In this document: piece after piece, positions 55,399 through 64,000 of the stretch
How the letters are laid out: each line of letters begins with the position of its first letter
How positions within the stretch are numbered: position 1 is the stretch's first letter
Assembly (NCBI GenBank): GCA_000381625.1
Contig: KB906767.1
Coordinates: 3,119,304 to 3,183,303, forward strand
Source of the DNA: Bryobacterales bacterium KBS 96
Lineage (GTDB): Bacteria; Acidobacteriota; Terriglobia; Bryobacterales; Bryobacteraceae
Direction: 5' to 3'
DNA length: 64,000 bases
Notes under the pieces: generated by a model
Databases searched by the model: none
The model's input: the letters and a program-made list of their open reading frames with translations, nothing else
Told to the model about the DNA's origin: nothing
Position numbers and translations under genes: made by a program

Positions 55399-57117
55399 TT
55401 AATGCGCGAGCGCGGCGGAAATCAGCGTCGCAAGCTGATCCACGCCCTTGTCTACATCCTTGCCAAGATGCACCCGCAGCGCGCGCCGGCGCCGGTCGGC
55501 GAGCACCTGGAAATCGCCCCGCGCCTGCGCCGCTTTCACAATCCCAAACGTATACTTCTGCTCCGGCACCTGTATGTCCTGCGCTTCGTCGCAGGTAATC
55601 TGCACGAACACGCCTGAATTGGGACCGCCCTTATAGGCCTGCCCGGTCGAGTGCAGGAAGCGCGGGCCGAAGCCCAGCACGGTTGCAACCTGCTTCGATT
55701 CGAGAATCTCTTTGCGAATCTCTTCGAGCTTCGCTTCGTATTCCGGAAACATCGGAATGTAGGCCAACAGCGCGAAGTAATCGCCTGGCTTAATACGATC
55801 GAGATGCGCCCGTATCAGGCCCCCGAGGGTCCGTTCGCCGTCCTTCTTCAGGGCATCTTCATTCGCTCGATCCGTGAAAAGCTGGAGGCCATCCTGATCG
55901 AGAATCGGCTCCTCCGCCGGCAGCGAGCCCGTCTTCTCGAACGCAGTGGTTAAATCGCGCGTGGCGATTTTGCTCGCTTCCACGTCCGGCTGATTAAATG
56001 CATCGATGCCAATCACGGAGCCGGCGACCGCCGTTGCAATCTCCCATTGAAACATCACCTGGCCAAGATCGTATAAATCGTTCAGCCGGATTCGGATGAC
56101 CGGCTGTCCGGATTGCTCAATAGCTTTCACATGCTCGTCAAGATCGGGCTCATTCTCTTTGCCATAAGCGATGTAGGCAAACACTCGGTCGTTCCCGTAA
56201 TTCGCCGGATCGGTCAACGGCTCGCGGTCGACCGGAATCAATCCTTTTCCGATCTTACCGGTGGACTCGGCCAGCAACTGCTCCAGCCACGCGCCGAGAT
56301 CGTGAACGGAGGGCGAACACAACAACGTGACCTTGTCGCGCCCGAGTTTTGCAGCAGCGGCGCCGAGAATCAGCCCCAGATATACGCCTGGATTATCGGC
56401 CGCCGGCGTGTTTTTGCACGCCTCCACCATCGCCTTGGCGCGGTGCAGAAATTTCTCCGTATCGACGCCCATCGCGGCCTGCGGCGCGAGGCCGAAATCG
56501 GAGAGCGCCGAATAGCGGCCACCGATGCTCGGGACACCATGATAGACATGGCGAAACCCAAGCTGCTTCGCAACGCCTTCCAGCTTGGAGCCAGGGTCCG
56601 TAACCCCCACGAAATGATGGCCCGCCTGATCGCCTACGACCTTCCTTGTCTCGTCGTAGAAATACTGCATGTAAATGTTGGGCTCTAGCGTTGTGCCCGA
56701 CTTCGACGAAACGCAGAATAGGGTTCGGGCGGGATCGATCTTGTCGCGAAAGCTCTGAATCTGCACGGGGTCCGTCGAGTCCAGAACCAATAGCTTGGGA
56801 GCGCCGGGCTGCGGGCCAAAGGTCATGCTGAAGACCTCGGGCGCGAGACTCGATCCGCCCATGCCTAACAACAGAACATGGCTGAAGCCGTCCTCGTGCA
56901 CTTCCGCGGCCAGCGCCTTAAATCGAGTCAGCGAGGCAAGCTGTTCGTCGACGATATCCAGCCAGCCAAGCCACTTGCTTTCATCCGAGTTGGTCCATAG
57001 CGAGGCGTCCTTCTTCCAAAGCCGCGCCGTCCCGTTATTCGAATCCCAGTCCGCCGCCGCCTGCCGGACAGCCGCTTCCAGATCTTGCGGAAGGAAGGCA
57101 GAGAAATTGTCGATCAT
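55399..57117 (-). CDS. pgi: Glucose-6-phosphate isomerase
   Basis: Interconverts glucose-6-P and fructose-6-P. 572 residues. SIS-type sugar-phosphate loops LLLGMGGSSLAPEVF and CVSSKSGTTLEPN, then SIGGRYSALSDFGL, and the C-terminal FLHSTGQAYKGGP region. The sequence resembles the isomerase half of bifunctional transaldolase-Pgi proteins, but no transaldolase part is present. Start ATG overlaps the rpiB stop by three to four bases (ATGA), so the two are co-translated. Confidence 0.93.
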   Translation of the reverse strand: MIDNFSAFLPQDLEAAVRQAAADWDSNNGTARLWKKDASLWTNSDESKWLGWLDIVDEQLASLTRFKALAAEVHEDGFSHVLLLGMGGSSLAPEVFSMTFGPQPGAPKLLVLDSTDPVQIQSFRDKIDPARTLFCVSSKSGTTLEPNIYMQYFYDETRKVVGDQAGHHFVGVTDPGSKLEGVAKQLGFRHVYHGVPSIGGRYSALSDFGLAPQAAMGVDTEKFLHRAKAMVEACKNTPAADNPGVYLGLILGAAAAKLGRDKVTLLCSPSVHDLGAWLEQLLAESTGKIGKGLIPVDREPLTDPANYGNDRVFAYIAYGKENEPDLDEHVKAIEQSGQPVIRIRLNDLYDLGQVMFQWEIATAVAGSVIGIDAFNQPDVEASKIATRDLTTAFEKTGSLPAEEPILDQDGLQLFTDRANEDALKKDGERTLGGLIRAHLDRIKPGDYFALLAYIPMFPEYEAKLEEIRKEILESKQVATVLGFGPRFLHSTGQAYKGGPNSGVFVQITCDEAQDIQVPEQKYTFGIVKAAQARGDFQVLADRRRRALRVHLGKDVDKGVDQLATLISAALAH

Positions 57118-57566
57118 GATTCGCTCTCTTCGAAAGATTTCACTTTCTTCAAACGCCGCACGTGCCGCTCTTCACCGGAGAATTTCGCGCCGACATAGCC
57201 TTCGACCAGATCGATTGCAACGTTTGGTCCAATGACGCGCGAGCCGAGCACCAGCACATTCATATCGTCGTGCTCAACTCCTTGCCGGGCGGAATAGTGG
57301 TCGTGGCAAATGCCCGCACGAATGCTCTTGAACTTATTCGCCGCAACGCACACACCAACTCCGCTTCCGCAAATGAGGATGCCTCGCTCGACGCTCCCCG
57401 CCTGGACTTGTCTTGCCACCAATAGCGCGAAATCCGGATAGTCGTCGGGATGGCCGGGCTCGTGCGTGCCGACATCTACAATGTCGTGCCCCTGCTCGCG
57501 CAGATATTGGGCTACCGACTGCTTCATGTCATAGCCGGCGTGATCCGCTCCAATTACGATTTTCAT
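57114..57566 (-). CDS. rpiB: Ribose-5-phosphate isomerase B
   Basis: 150 residues. Interconverts ribulose-5-P and ribose-5-P. IGADHAGYDMK at the N-terminus, HPDDYPDFA, and the active loop LICGSGVGVC (family C-G-T/S-G-x-G), then RAGICHDHYSARQGVEHDDMNVLVLGSRVIG. Overlaps pgi, linking pentose phosphate and glycolytic isomerases in one unit. Confidence 0.95.
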   Translation of the reverse strand: MKIVIGADHAGYDMKQSVAQYLREQGHDIVDVGTHEPGHPDDYPDFALLVARQVQAGSVERGILICGSGVGVCVAANKFKSIRAGICHDHYSARQGVEHDDMNVLVLGSRVIGPNVAIDLVEGYVGAKFSGEERHVRRLKKVKSFEESES

Positions 57567-57632
57567 GCTGAATATTTAGCTTATAAGAAGGGAGATGGGA
57601 GAAAGAATCGGCCCTCGATCGCGCAGCGTTGC

Positions 57633-58271
57633 TCAGCCGCCGGGGTTTTCCATGGCGCTCTCCCAGAATTCGACAAACTCACGAGCGCGGCCGCACTCAT
57701 GCAACCAGGCAAACTCGGCGACACGGCGGCCGACGTGATGAAGACGTTCCGCGAGTTTCGAATCGCGCAGGCGGCCGGCATCGTCGAAACATCTCCAGGC
57801 CTCCGGAATCGACACCTGCTCGGGAACCACCCACGCGTGCAGCGCTCGCCCGACGCTCCGCAGCGAATTGAGCGCATCGAACGCGCCGAGCCGCCCCGCG
57901 GAGACACCGATCAATCCGATCATTTTCCCCTCGAACTCATCGAATCCCATCAGGTCCAGCGCATTCTTTAGCACGCCGCTGAAACTACCGTGATATTCGG
58001 GCGTCCCCAACAGGATTCCATGCGCCTGTTTGACCTGCTGCTTTAAACGTGCGACTCCTGGGGCGGCCAGACGATGATTTTCGCCGCCCGCGAAGATCAG
58101 ATCGTACTCTCTCAGGTCGATCAGTTCCGTGGCGGCACCCGCTTCCGCCGACCCCAGAAGAGCCGTGCGCAACGCACTTGTCGTCAGACTATCCTTACGA
58201 AGACTCCCGCTGATGCCGACTACGCGAATCTTCAGGGAATCGAGAGGAGCTTCCTGTTTCAGAAAAGGCAT
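57633..58271 (-). CDS. NAD(P)H-dependent FMN reductase
   Basis: About 212 residues from the ATG at 58271 (start at 58295 by GTG also possible). Flavodoxin-like fold: GISGSLRKDSLT (phosphate loop), TPEYHGSFSGVLKNALDLM (the signature of FMN_red enzymes), and IGLIGVSAGRLGAFDALN. Reduces FMN or quinones, or azo compounds, depending on the member; the substrate is unknown. Not obviously in an operon with rpiB (67-base gap). Confidence 0.88.
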   Translation of the reverse strand: MPFLKQEAPLDSLKIRVVGISGSLRKDSLTTSALRTALLGSAEAGAATELIDLREYDLIFAGGENHRLAAPGVARLKQQVKQAHGILLGTPEYHGSFSGVLKNALDLMGFDEFEGKMIGLIGVSAGRLGAFDALNSLRSVGRALHAWVVPEQVSIPEAWRCFDDAGRLRDSKLAERLHHVGRRVAEFAWLHECGRAREFVEFWESAMENPGG

Positions 58272-58343
58272 TGCCAGCTTCTTATTGTTTCGCACCGGGC
58301 AAAGAGGATCGCTCCGGTGGATGATTGAACGCCATTCCGCCGC

Positions 58344-59831
58344 TCAGTGCTTTTCCGGCGTCCGCCCAAAGTAAGAGCGAATGCCTGCTTCCGCCAAGCC
58401 AAGCGACCGCGCCAGTTCGACCTTCGAAAGATTGTTCTGATACTGAGCCGTAATCAGAGTTTCGTTCGCATCGGCTACCGACTGCTGCGCCTGCACTACT
58501 TCCAGATTGTCCGCCACCCCCGATGAGAAGCGATCCTGAGCCTGCGCGAGCGTCTGGCTGGCGAGATCCACATTGCTTCGCGCGACGCTAACCTGCTCGT
58601 TTGTCGCCTTCAGATCTAGAAGAGCGTTACGCACCTGATAATCGATTTGAGCCTTTAAGTTAGCCAGTTCATTGCGGCGATTCGTCGCTTCAACCTGCTG
58701 CTGCTGCACTTCCGATTTAATCCTGCCGCCATTGAAGATGTTGAAATTCAGGGATCCCTGAAACGTGAACACGCCATGCGAATTGCCGAATGTCGGCCCT
58801 TCGTCGCCGTAGAACCCGGAAGCTTGGAGCGTCGGAATCCAATGTGCTTTCGCGGCTCTCACCGACTCCTCCGCGGCATGCACTTGCTGCTCAGCCGCCC
58901 GGTAGTCGGCGCGGTTCGCATAGGCTTTGGTCAAAGCATCGTCCAAACTCATGGCTTCGAGTGGAATCGCAGAAGTCGGGTCCGCCACCGTGAACTGCTG
59001 GTCGACCGGCATGCCGATCACGCGGGCCAGCGTCAGTTTGTCCTTCTCCATCTGATTCTCAACAACGACCAGGATCTGCTGCTGCCGCTTCAATTCCACC
59101 TGCGAGCGAAGCACATCAATGCCAGGCGCGACTCCCGCGTCGTGCTGATCGGAAGCGCGCCGGTAGAGCACCTGGGCGGTATTCACCTGAACCTTTGTCG
59201 CCTGCACGCGCGCCGCACTCGCAATGATCGAGAGATAGGCGTTTCCCACGGCCTGGACGACGAGATCGCGCGCATCTTTGATCGAAAGCTCCGAGGCAGT
59301 CACGCGCTCCTTCGCTGCCCGGTAGTTCTTCCATGAGCTGACGTTCACGATGGGAACGTTCGCGTTGGCGAGCACCGCGCTGTAGCCGAATGGGCCGACG
59401 ATTGTCGGAATGTTAGGTCCACCAGGAGTAGAAGGAAAATTGAACCCAAACGTTTTCAGATTTTCCTGCAAGACGTTCTCGCTCAGCGTGCCCGTCACGG
59501 TCGGGAGCAAAGTCGATAGCGCCTGCAAGCGTTGCGCGCGCGATGCGGCGCTTGCCTGCTGGGTGGTTAGTAATCCAAGGTTGGCGCGCAGACCTCGCTC
59601 AATCGCGTCCTCAAGGCTCAACTGAATTGTGCCTGTGGTGGCCCTACCCTGCGGAACGCTGCCTTGATAATCTCCCGGCGCAGGCTGAGTCGATATGACG
59701 GCCGGAGGCGGTTGCGCGGCGCTGGTTGACGCAGTCGATGCTCCGGAGGGCGCCTGGGCCCACGATGGCCCCGCGCACAGCGCCGATAGCGCAAAAATGC
59801 TTAAGATCCTTACGAATGGTCCGTGAATCAT
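58344..59831 (-). CDS. TolC-family outer-membrane efflux protein
   Basis: 495 residues. Signal peptide (FVRILSIFALSALCAGPSWA), Ser/Ala/Pro-rich linker, then two OEP repeats with long periplasmic coiled coils (SLEDAIERGLRANLGLLTTQQ; LQAQAQDRFSSGVADNLEVVQAQQSVADANE-type pattern). The pattern F-x-S-G-V-A-D-x-L-E is the second-repeat signature. No lipobox cysteine in the mature start, unlike OprM. No pump genes adjacent in the window. Confidence 0.9.
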   Translation of the reverse strand: MIHGPFVRILSIFALSALCAGPSWAQAPSGASTASTSAAQPPPAVISTQPAPGDYQGSVPQGRATTGTIQLSLEDAIERGLRANLGLLTTQQASAASRAQRLQALSTLLPTVTGTLSENVLQENLKTFGFNFPSTPGGPNIPTIVGPFGYSAVLANANVPIVNVSSWKNYRAAKERVTASELSIKDARDLVVQAVGNAYLSIIASAARVQATKVQVNTAQVLYRRASDQHDAGVAPGIDVLRSQVELKRQQQILVVVENQMEKDKLTLARVIGMPVDQQFTVADPTSAIPLEAMSLDDALTKAYANRADYRAAEQQVHAAEESVRAAKAHWIPTLQASGFYGDEGPTFGNSHGVFTFQGSLNFNIFNGGRIKSEVQQQQVEATNRRNELANLKAQIDYQVRNALLDLKATNEQVSVARSNVDLASQTLAQAQDRFSSGVADNLEVVQAQQSVADANETLITAQYQNNLSKVELARSLGLAEAGIRSYFGRTPEKH

Positions 59832-59997
59832 TGATTTTTCAGCTCAAATCGGCAAACTCGGGGACGAGCGCCACAAGTGGTTCGATGCAGCCGAAGGTAG
59901 TTTAGCAGCAGGAGCGTCGAAAAATGTTCAAGTTCTTAATGACTTGGAATCCTATTGTGAGTAATATGGATTACTGTGTACGGGTATCGGGCGCTGC

Positions 59998-61455
59998 TTA
60001 CTGGCGGGTTGCTACGGCGATCAGCGACAGACCCTGCATCGGCAGCAAGCGATCGGCGATGCGCCAAAACCAAATCGTCTTATCGAACACTTTCAGCAGC
60101 GATTTGTTCAGGCGCTTCGCTTTCAGCCCGTGCCCATATAGTCTCCAGACCAGCGTACTGACCCGGTTGATTTCGTAAATGGAGTCGGCCGTGAAACCGG
60201 TCTTGTGAAGCAACTGGCGCAATCCTCTGGCGCTATAGCGGCGCTGATGGCCGAGAGTTTCATCCAGAGTGCCGTATAAACCGGGTCCGCCAGGCACGAG
60301 CAGCACTAACCTGCCGCCGGGACCGAGAACCGAAGCGATGCGATTCAGCAGTCCCGCATCGTCCTCCATCAACTCCAGGACGTTTAGGCACAATACCGTA
60401 TCGACGGCGCCCGCAAACGGACTGAAATCTCCATCGTCGTCCGGCCGCAGATAGCGCACGACAACATTCGGAATCCGCAGAAAGCGGTTTTGAAGAGCAT
60501 GCAGGTAAAGCTGATCGCTTTCAGTTGCGTAATAGCAGAACCGGCGCGACATAAGGCGGCCCGAGAGAGTGCCGATGCCCGCGCCAATTTCGAGAACATA
60601 GTCACCGAGATGGGGCCGGATCGTCTCGCAAATCCAACGCACGTACTGAGGCGTGCCTGTTAAATTGTTGAGGAAGCCACGGCCATAGCGGCCTACATAC
60701 AAGTCATCGATCAGCCAGAAGTGCAATATCACCTTCAGCGCATTCAGGCCATCCTTCCAGCCGATCTTCTTCCCTTCCTCGTAAGTTCGTCCGTGATAAT
60801 TGATCGGCACCTCATAAATCCGAAGCTTCCGCTTGGCGCTTTTCATCGTTATCTCCGGTTCGAAGCCAAAGCGGTCCGAGCGGATCGGTATGCTCTTGAG
60901 AATGTCGGTACGGAAGACCTTATAACAAGTCTCCATGTCCGTGACGGCCAGATTGCAGAACATGTTCGAGATCAACGTCAGTGTTTTATTGATCAACGAA
61001 TGCCAGAAAGGCAACACTCGAGTCTGCGCGGCGGGCAAGTACCGCGATCCAAAGACAGCGTCCGCATGACCGTCGAGAAGCGGCCGCAGTAGTTTCGGGA
61101 AATCGCCGGGATCGTACTCCAGATCGGCATCCTGCACCAGGCAGAAATCGCCTCTGGCGTACTCAAGCGCCGAGCGGATTGCGGCGCCTTTGCCTCTGTT
61201 AACGCCATGCCTGAACAGCCGGATGCGCGAATCCTCTTCGGCGAGGCGCTCCAGAATCGAGTAGGTGCCGTCTTGCGAGCAATCGTCGACCACAATTAGC
61301 TCGCGTTGCATGTCGTCCGGTAATGGCGCCGCCAAGACCTGGAGCAGCGACCGCTCAACCACGGTGCGCTCATTGTAAACAGGAACCAAGATGGACAGGA
61401 GCAAAGACAAAGTATAAACGTTTCCAAATCGTGCGGATCGTCTTCTTGCCGGCAT
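59998..61455 (-). CDS. GT2 glycosyltransferase fused to a SAM methyltransferase
   Basis: About 485 residues from the ATG at 61453-61455, which has GGAG five bases upstream; the longer open frame overlaps the divergent gene. First domain (about 20-250): GT2, SILVPVYNERTVVE, ELIVVDDCSQDGT, NRGKGAAIRSAL, CLVQDADLEYDP, and DMETCYKVFR, as in dolichyl-phosphate-sugar synthases. Second domain (about 300-485): class I methyltransferase, VLEIGAGIGTLSGRL (motif I), DTVLCLNVLELMED, VLGPGGRLVLLVPG. Probably makes and modifies lipid-linked sugars for envelope glycosylation. Divergent from the YfhO gene, likely sharing a promoter region. Confidence 0.9.
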   Translation of the reverse strand: MPARRRSARFGNVYTLSLLLSILVPVYNERTVVERSLLQVLAAPLPDDMQRELIVVDDCSQDGTYSILERLAEEDSRIRLFRHGVNRGKGAAIRSALEYARGDFCLVQDADLEYDPGDFPKLLRPLLDGHADAVFGSRYLPAAQTRVLPFWHSLINKTLTLISNMFCNLAVTDMETCYKVFRTDILKSIPIRSDRFGFEPEITMKSAKRKLRIYEVPINYHGRTYEEGKKIGWKDGLNALKVILHFWLIDDLYVGRYGRGFLNNLTGTPQYVRWICETIRPHLGDYVLEIGAGIGTLSGRLMSRRFCYYATESDQLYLHALQNRFLRIPNVVVRYLRPDDDGDFSPFAGAVDTVLCLNVLELMEDDAGLLNRIASVLGPGGRLVLLVPGGPGLYGTLDETLGHQRRYSARGLRQLLHKTGFTADSIYEINRVSTLVWRLYGHGLKAKRLNKSLLKVFDKTIWFWRIADRLLPMQGLSLIAVATRQ

Positions 61456-61556
61456 AGCGACTCCGCCGTCAGACGACCGTACAAACCGCGTGCTGCCGTG
61501 CGGCGCCTCCGTTTGGAGCTTGCGTAACGGGTTCTTCCGCCGTTCTGTTTGGGAGA

Positions 61557-63875
61557 ATGACTGAGGATGAATCGACTGTGCCCACCGACCTGTTGAAGCC
61601 AAACCGGTTAAAGCGAAGCCGGCTAGACAAGCAACTGAGGACGCTTGCCGTTTCGCTGCGGGATCCTCTGATTCTGTTCCTGATCGTTATCGGCTATTAC
61701 TGGCGCATCGTGTTGGCGGCGCAGTATAACTGGGACGACAATCCGGACTTGGTAAATCAGGTTCTGCCCTGGTTCGCGGCACAGGCTCGCGCCTGGCATT
61801 CCGGGCAGTTTCCGCTTTGGGATCCTTATCACTGGCTGGGGCAGTCCTTCGTCGGACAGGTTCAGCCTGGCGTTATGTACCCGCTGAACTGGCTTCTATT
61901 CCTGTTGCCGATGCACGACGGGTATCTGGCGCTCGGGTTCGTGAATTGGTATTACGTATTGATTCACTACATCGCAGTACTCTTCAGCTATGCGCTTTGC
62001 CGCGATCTTGGGCTCAGCCGGCGCGCCTCGCTGTTTGGGGCTGCGGCTTTCGGACTCAGCGGTTACATGGCGGCGGTCGTCTGGCCGCAGATGTTGAACG
62101 GAGCGTGCTGGGCGCCTCTGGTATTCCTATTCTTCTTTCGGATTCTGCGGCATCAAAATGCCTTTCGTAATGCAGTTTACTGCGGCGCCGCTTTTGGCTT
62201 TTCTTTTTTAAGCGGACACCATCAGGCGCCTATATTCATCGGTCTCGCGCTAGCGGCAAGCTGGTGTTACTACCTGTTCATCTGCCGGCGTGAGGATCGC
62301 TTTACTTTTGGCGTGAAGGCGGCGCTGCTTACCGGACTATTCACCGTACTGGTGAGCGCCGCACAAATGCTGCCGGCAATTGAGTACGGCAGACGCGCGC
62401 TGCGCTGGGTGGGCGACAACCAGCCCGTCGGGTGGAAGCAGTTGGTTCCTTACTCAGTCCATAGCCAACTGGCGCTCGCGCCTTCTCACCTGGTAAACAT
62501 TCTCGTGCCGCTGGATGGACGGCCGGAGTGCTTCGTGGGCTGGGCCGTATTCACCATGGCGATTTTCGGCATCGCCCTATGTTGGAACGGCAAGCGCCGC
62601 CGGGAAGTGCGGCTGCTCACTGCAATCGCGCTAGGCGCCTTTCTATACTCGCTCGGACCGTTCCTGCTATTCCATGGGATTCTCTATTCCCTGTTGCCGA
62701 TGCTGGACAAGGCGAGGACCGCACAACTCGACACCGTGGTGTCCAGTTTCGCCTGCGCGGCGCTCGCGGCTTTTGGCATCGACGCATTGATCGAGCAATG
62801 CGGCGAAAACGACTGGACACCGAAGCTGATACGAGCAACTCTCTGGGCCGGAGGCCTCTTGGCCGCCTGCGTCTTCGTAGCCGAGGCATTTTCGCTGCGA
62901 AACGTTCGAAATATCGATTTCATGACGATATCCTCTATCGCGGCTTTGCTGACAGCCGCTTTATTGTGGAGTTTCCGGCGCTCGCACATCTCGGCAAACG
63001 CCTTCGTGACGCTACTGCTTTGCCTGGGCCTGATCGAATGGAACAACGTCGGGACCTACGGCTTCCGGTTGAAGCAGCAACCTGCCCTCATTCAGAATCT
63101 CAGCCAGTTTAGAGATATCGCCGACTTCCTCCACCAGCAAAAGGGGCCGGTTCGCGTAGATATGTTGGACTCAGCGATTCCGTATAATTTTGGCGATTGG
63201 GACGGCGTAGATCAGTTGCGGGGATATCTCGCCTCCATCAGTACAGACGTCTTCAATTTGTTCTACCGGTACGGGCGCGGCTCCGCTCCGCTGCTGAGTG
63301 CAAATTATGTCATCAGCCGCACGCCGCCGGTAGCCGGCGACCAACCGGTGTTTACAGGTAAAAGCGGAGTCAAGGTGTACGAGAATCCGTCTGCGTTCCC
63401 GCGAGTGTGGCCGGTTCACCGCCTTTCGGTTGCATCGGATACCCCATCGATTACACAAGAACTGAACGCCGGGCCAGACGCCTTGAGGCGGAAGGCATTC
63501 CTTTCTCAGCCGGGTCCGGCGCTCGAAACGTGTACGGCTCCGGACGACCTCACACTGTCCTATCTCGGCCTTCAGAGCCTGGACATCGACGCCAACATGA
63601 GCTGCAAAGGAATGGCGATTGTGAGCGAAGCGTTTTTCCCCGGATGGGCTGCAACTATCGATGGGCACGCCGCTCGGGTTTACCAGGTCGATGTCGCTCT
63701 TCGCGGCGTCGTCGTGCCGCGGGGGCGCCACCACATTCAAATGGTTTACCGTCCGGTTTCGGTCTACCTCGGCGTGGCGCTTACGCTGCTTGGACTTCTG
63801 GCGACCGGCAGCCTTTGGTGGCGTAAGGCAAGATCGCCGGGCTCCGAATCAGTCCGCGGGCTGCAAGCGGAATAG
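61557..63875 (+). CDS. YfhO-type multipass membrane protein
   Basis: 772 residues. After a cytoplasmic N-terminus, about 13 hydrophobic segments; the first begins IVIGYYWRIVLAAQYNW. The signature region WDDNPDLVNQVLPWFAAQARAWHSGQFPLWDPYHWLGQSF is typical of YfhO/GT-C-like proteins, which need an acidic pair in the first loop (N-W-D-D). The C-terminus (about 590-740) is a beta domain FFPGWAATIDGHAARVYQVDVALRGVVVPRGRHHIQM, followed by a final helix. YfhO members glycosylate lipoteichoic acid or other surface polymers using lipid-linked sugars, so this fits next to the GT2 fusion. GGGAGA abuts the ATG; an in-frame GTG at 61578 is an alternative. Confidence 0.85.
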   Translation: MTEDESTVPTDLLKPNRLKRSRLDKQLRTLAVSLRDPLILFLIVIGYYWRIVLAAQYNWDDNPDLVNQVLPWFAAQARAWHSGQFPLWDPYHWLGQSFVGQVQPGVMYPLNWLLFLLPMHDGYLALGFVNWYYVLIHYIAVLFSYALCRDLGLSRRASLFGAAAFGLSGYMAAVVWPQMLNGACWAPLVFLFFFRILRHQNAFRNAVYCGAAFGFSFLSGHHQAPIFIGLALAASWCYYLFICRREDRFTFGVKAALLTGLFTVLVSAAQMLPAIEYGRRALRWVGDNQPVGWKQLVPYSVHSQLALAPSHLVNILVPLDGRPECFVGWAVFTMAIFGIALCWNGKRRREVRLLTAIALGAFLYSLGPFLLFHGILYSLLPMLDKARTAQLDTVVSSFACAALAAFGIDALIEQCGENDWTPKLIRATLWAGGLLAACVFVAEAFSLRNVRNIDFMTISSIAALLTAALLWSFRRSHISANAFVTLLLCLGLIEWNNVGTYGFRLKQQPALIQNLSQFRDIADFLHQQKGPVRVDMLDSAIPYNFGDWDGVDQLRGYLASISTDVFNLFYRYGRGSAPLLSANYVISRTPPVAGDQPVFTGKSGVKVYENPSAFPRVWPVHRLSVASDTPSITQELNAGPDALRRKAFLSQPGPALETCTAPDDLTLSYLGLQSLDIDANMSCKGMAIVSEAFFPGWAATIDGHAARVYQVDVALRGVVVPRGRHHIQMVYRPVSVYLGVALTLLGLLATGSLWWRKARSPGSESVRGLQAE

Positions 63876-64000
63876 CCGGAACGTGGGCGTGCCGTGACTA
63901 TCATTGATCTCGGCGACAGGCGCGATTTCAAAGCCGTTGGCCCGAACCAGTCGCGCGAGCTTTTGCGACTGGTTCGGGAACACATCGCGCGCGGTCACAT
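63849..64000 (-). CDS. C-terminal end of an unidentified gene (partial)
   Basis: Minus-strand frame open from the window edge to TGA at 63849-63851, 49 residues: TARDVFPNQSQKLARLV, then ANGFEIAPVAEI and HGTPTFRLFRLQPAD. It overlaps the end of the YfhO gene by 27 bases, on the opposite strand. Too short to place in a family; the strand-turn end resembles the C-terminus of membrane glycosyltransferases or methyltransferases, but that is a guess. Confidence 0.5.
   Translation of the reverse strand, partial: VTARDVFPNQSQKLARLVRANGFEIAPVAEINDSHGTPTFRLFRLQPAD

Overview
This 64 kb window is a gene-dense, GC-rich bacterial chromosome segment. It probably comes from an Acidobacteriota genome, perhaps the Solibacter/Bryobacter lineage. 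That assignment is inferred from the combined content: a remnant of an acidobacterial-type duplicated permease, a PEP-CTERM protein with a matching Wza/Wzz/tyrosine-kinase exopolysaccharide module, several large secreted zinc peptidases, a GH127 enzyme, a homodimeric pyruvate dehydrogenase E1 and a DUF885 lipoprotein. I see no rRNA, tRNA, CRISPR array, intact insertion sequence or prophage.

Layout. 1-8.8 kb: ileS (3' end outside the window), a small outer-membrane protein, a small soluble protein, sppA, an FkbM methyltransferase, trxA and glgA. 8.9-16.1 kb: a cation/proton antiporter with a C-terminal rhodanese domain interrupted by an in-frame UGA, a TonB-dependent receptor, an alpha/beta hydrolase and ilvD. 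16.1-27.3 kb: glnA and xseA diverge; on the minus strand fabD, a DUF885 lipoprotein, an M13 peptidase, an M3 peptidase and a PAS histidine kinase follow one another. 27.4-33 kb: two tiny zinc-ribbon genes, aceE, a DHH phosphoesterase and galT. 33-39 kb (minus strand): maf, a GH127 hydrolase, then an exopolysaccharide module (Wza-like, Wzz-like, CpsD-like kinase). 39-41.5 kb: a tandem repeat of about 93 bp, then dciA-like, gatC and gatA, tightly overlapping. 41.5-46.1 kb: a small membrane protein, a stand-alone recombinase-domain-like protein, thiC with a miniature methyltransferase, a SirB1-type protein and an SDR. 46.2-48.6 kb: rfbA-rfbC-rfbB, overlapping by ATGA and GTGA. 48.6-52.6 kb: a PEGA membrane protein, a zinc-ribbon protein, a permease remnant and a type-5 uracil-DNA glycosylase. 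52.7-55.4 kb: a surface cluster (PEP-CTERM protein, DNRLRE/collagen-like protein, tail-collar protein) closed by a terminator. 55.4-64 kb: rpiB-pgi, a flavin reductase, a TolC-family protein, a glycosyltransferase-methyltransferase fusion, a YfhO-type membrane protein and the end of one more gene.

Themes. Cell-surface polysaccharide genes recur: sugar-nucleotide supply (galT, rfbABC, pgi, glgA), export (Wza/Wzz/kinase), and lipid-linked or surface glycosylation (GT2 fusion, YfhO, FkbM). Surface protein display also recurs (PEP-CTERM, collagen-like). The two most unusual signals are the in-frame UGA at 10440-10442, where rhodanese relatives carry cysteine and which is followed by a small hairpin (a candidate selenocysteine codon), and the structured tandem repeat at 38961-39284.
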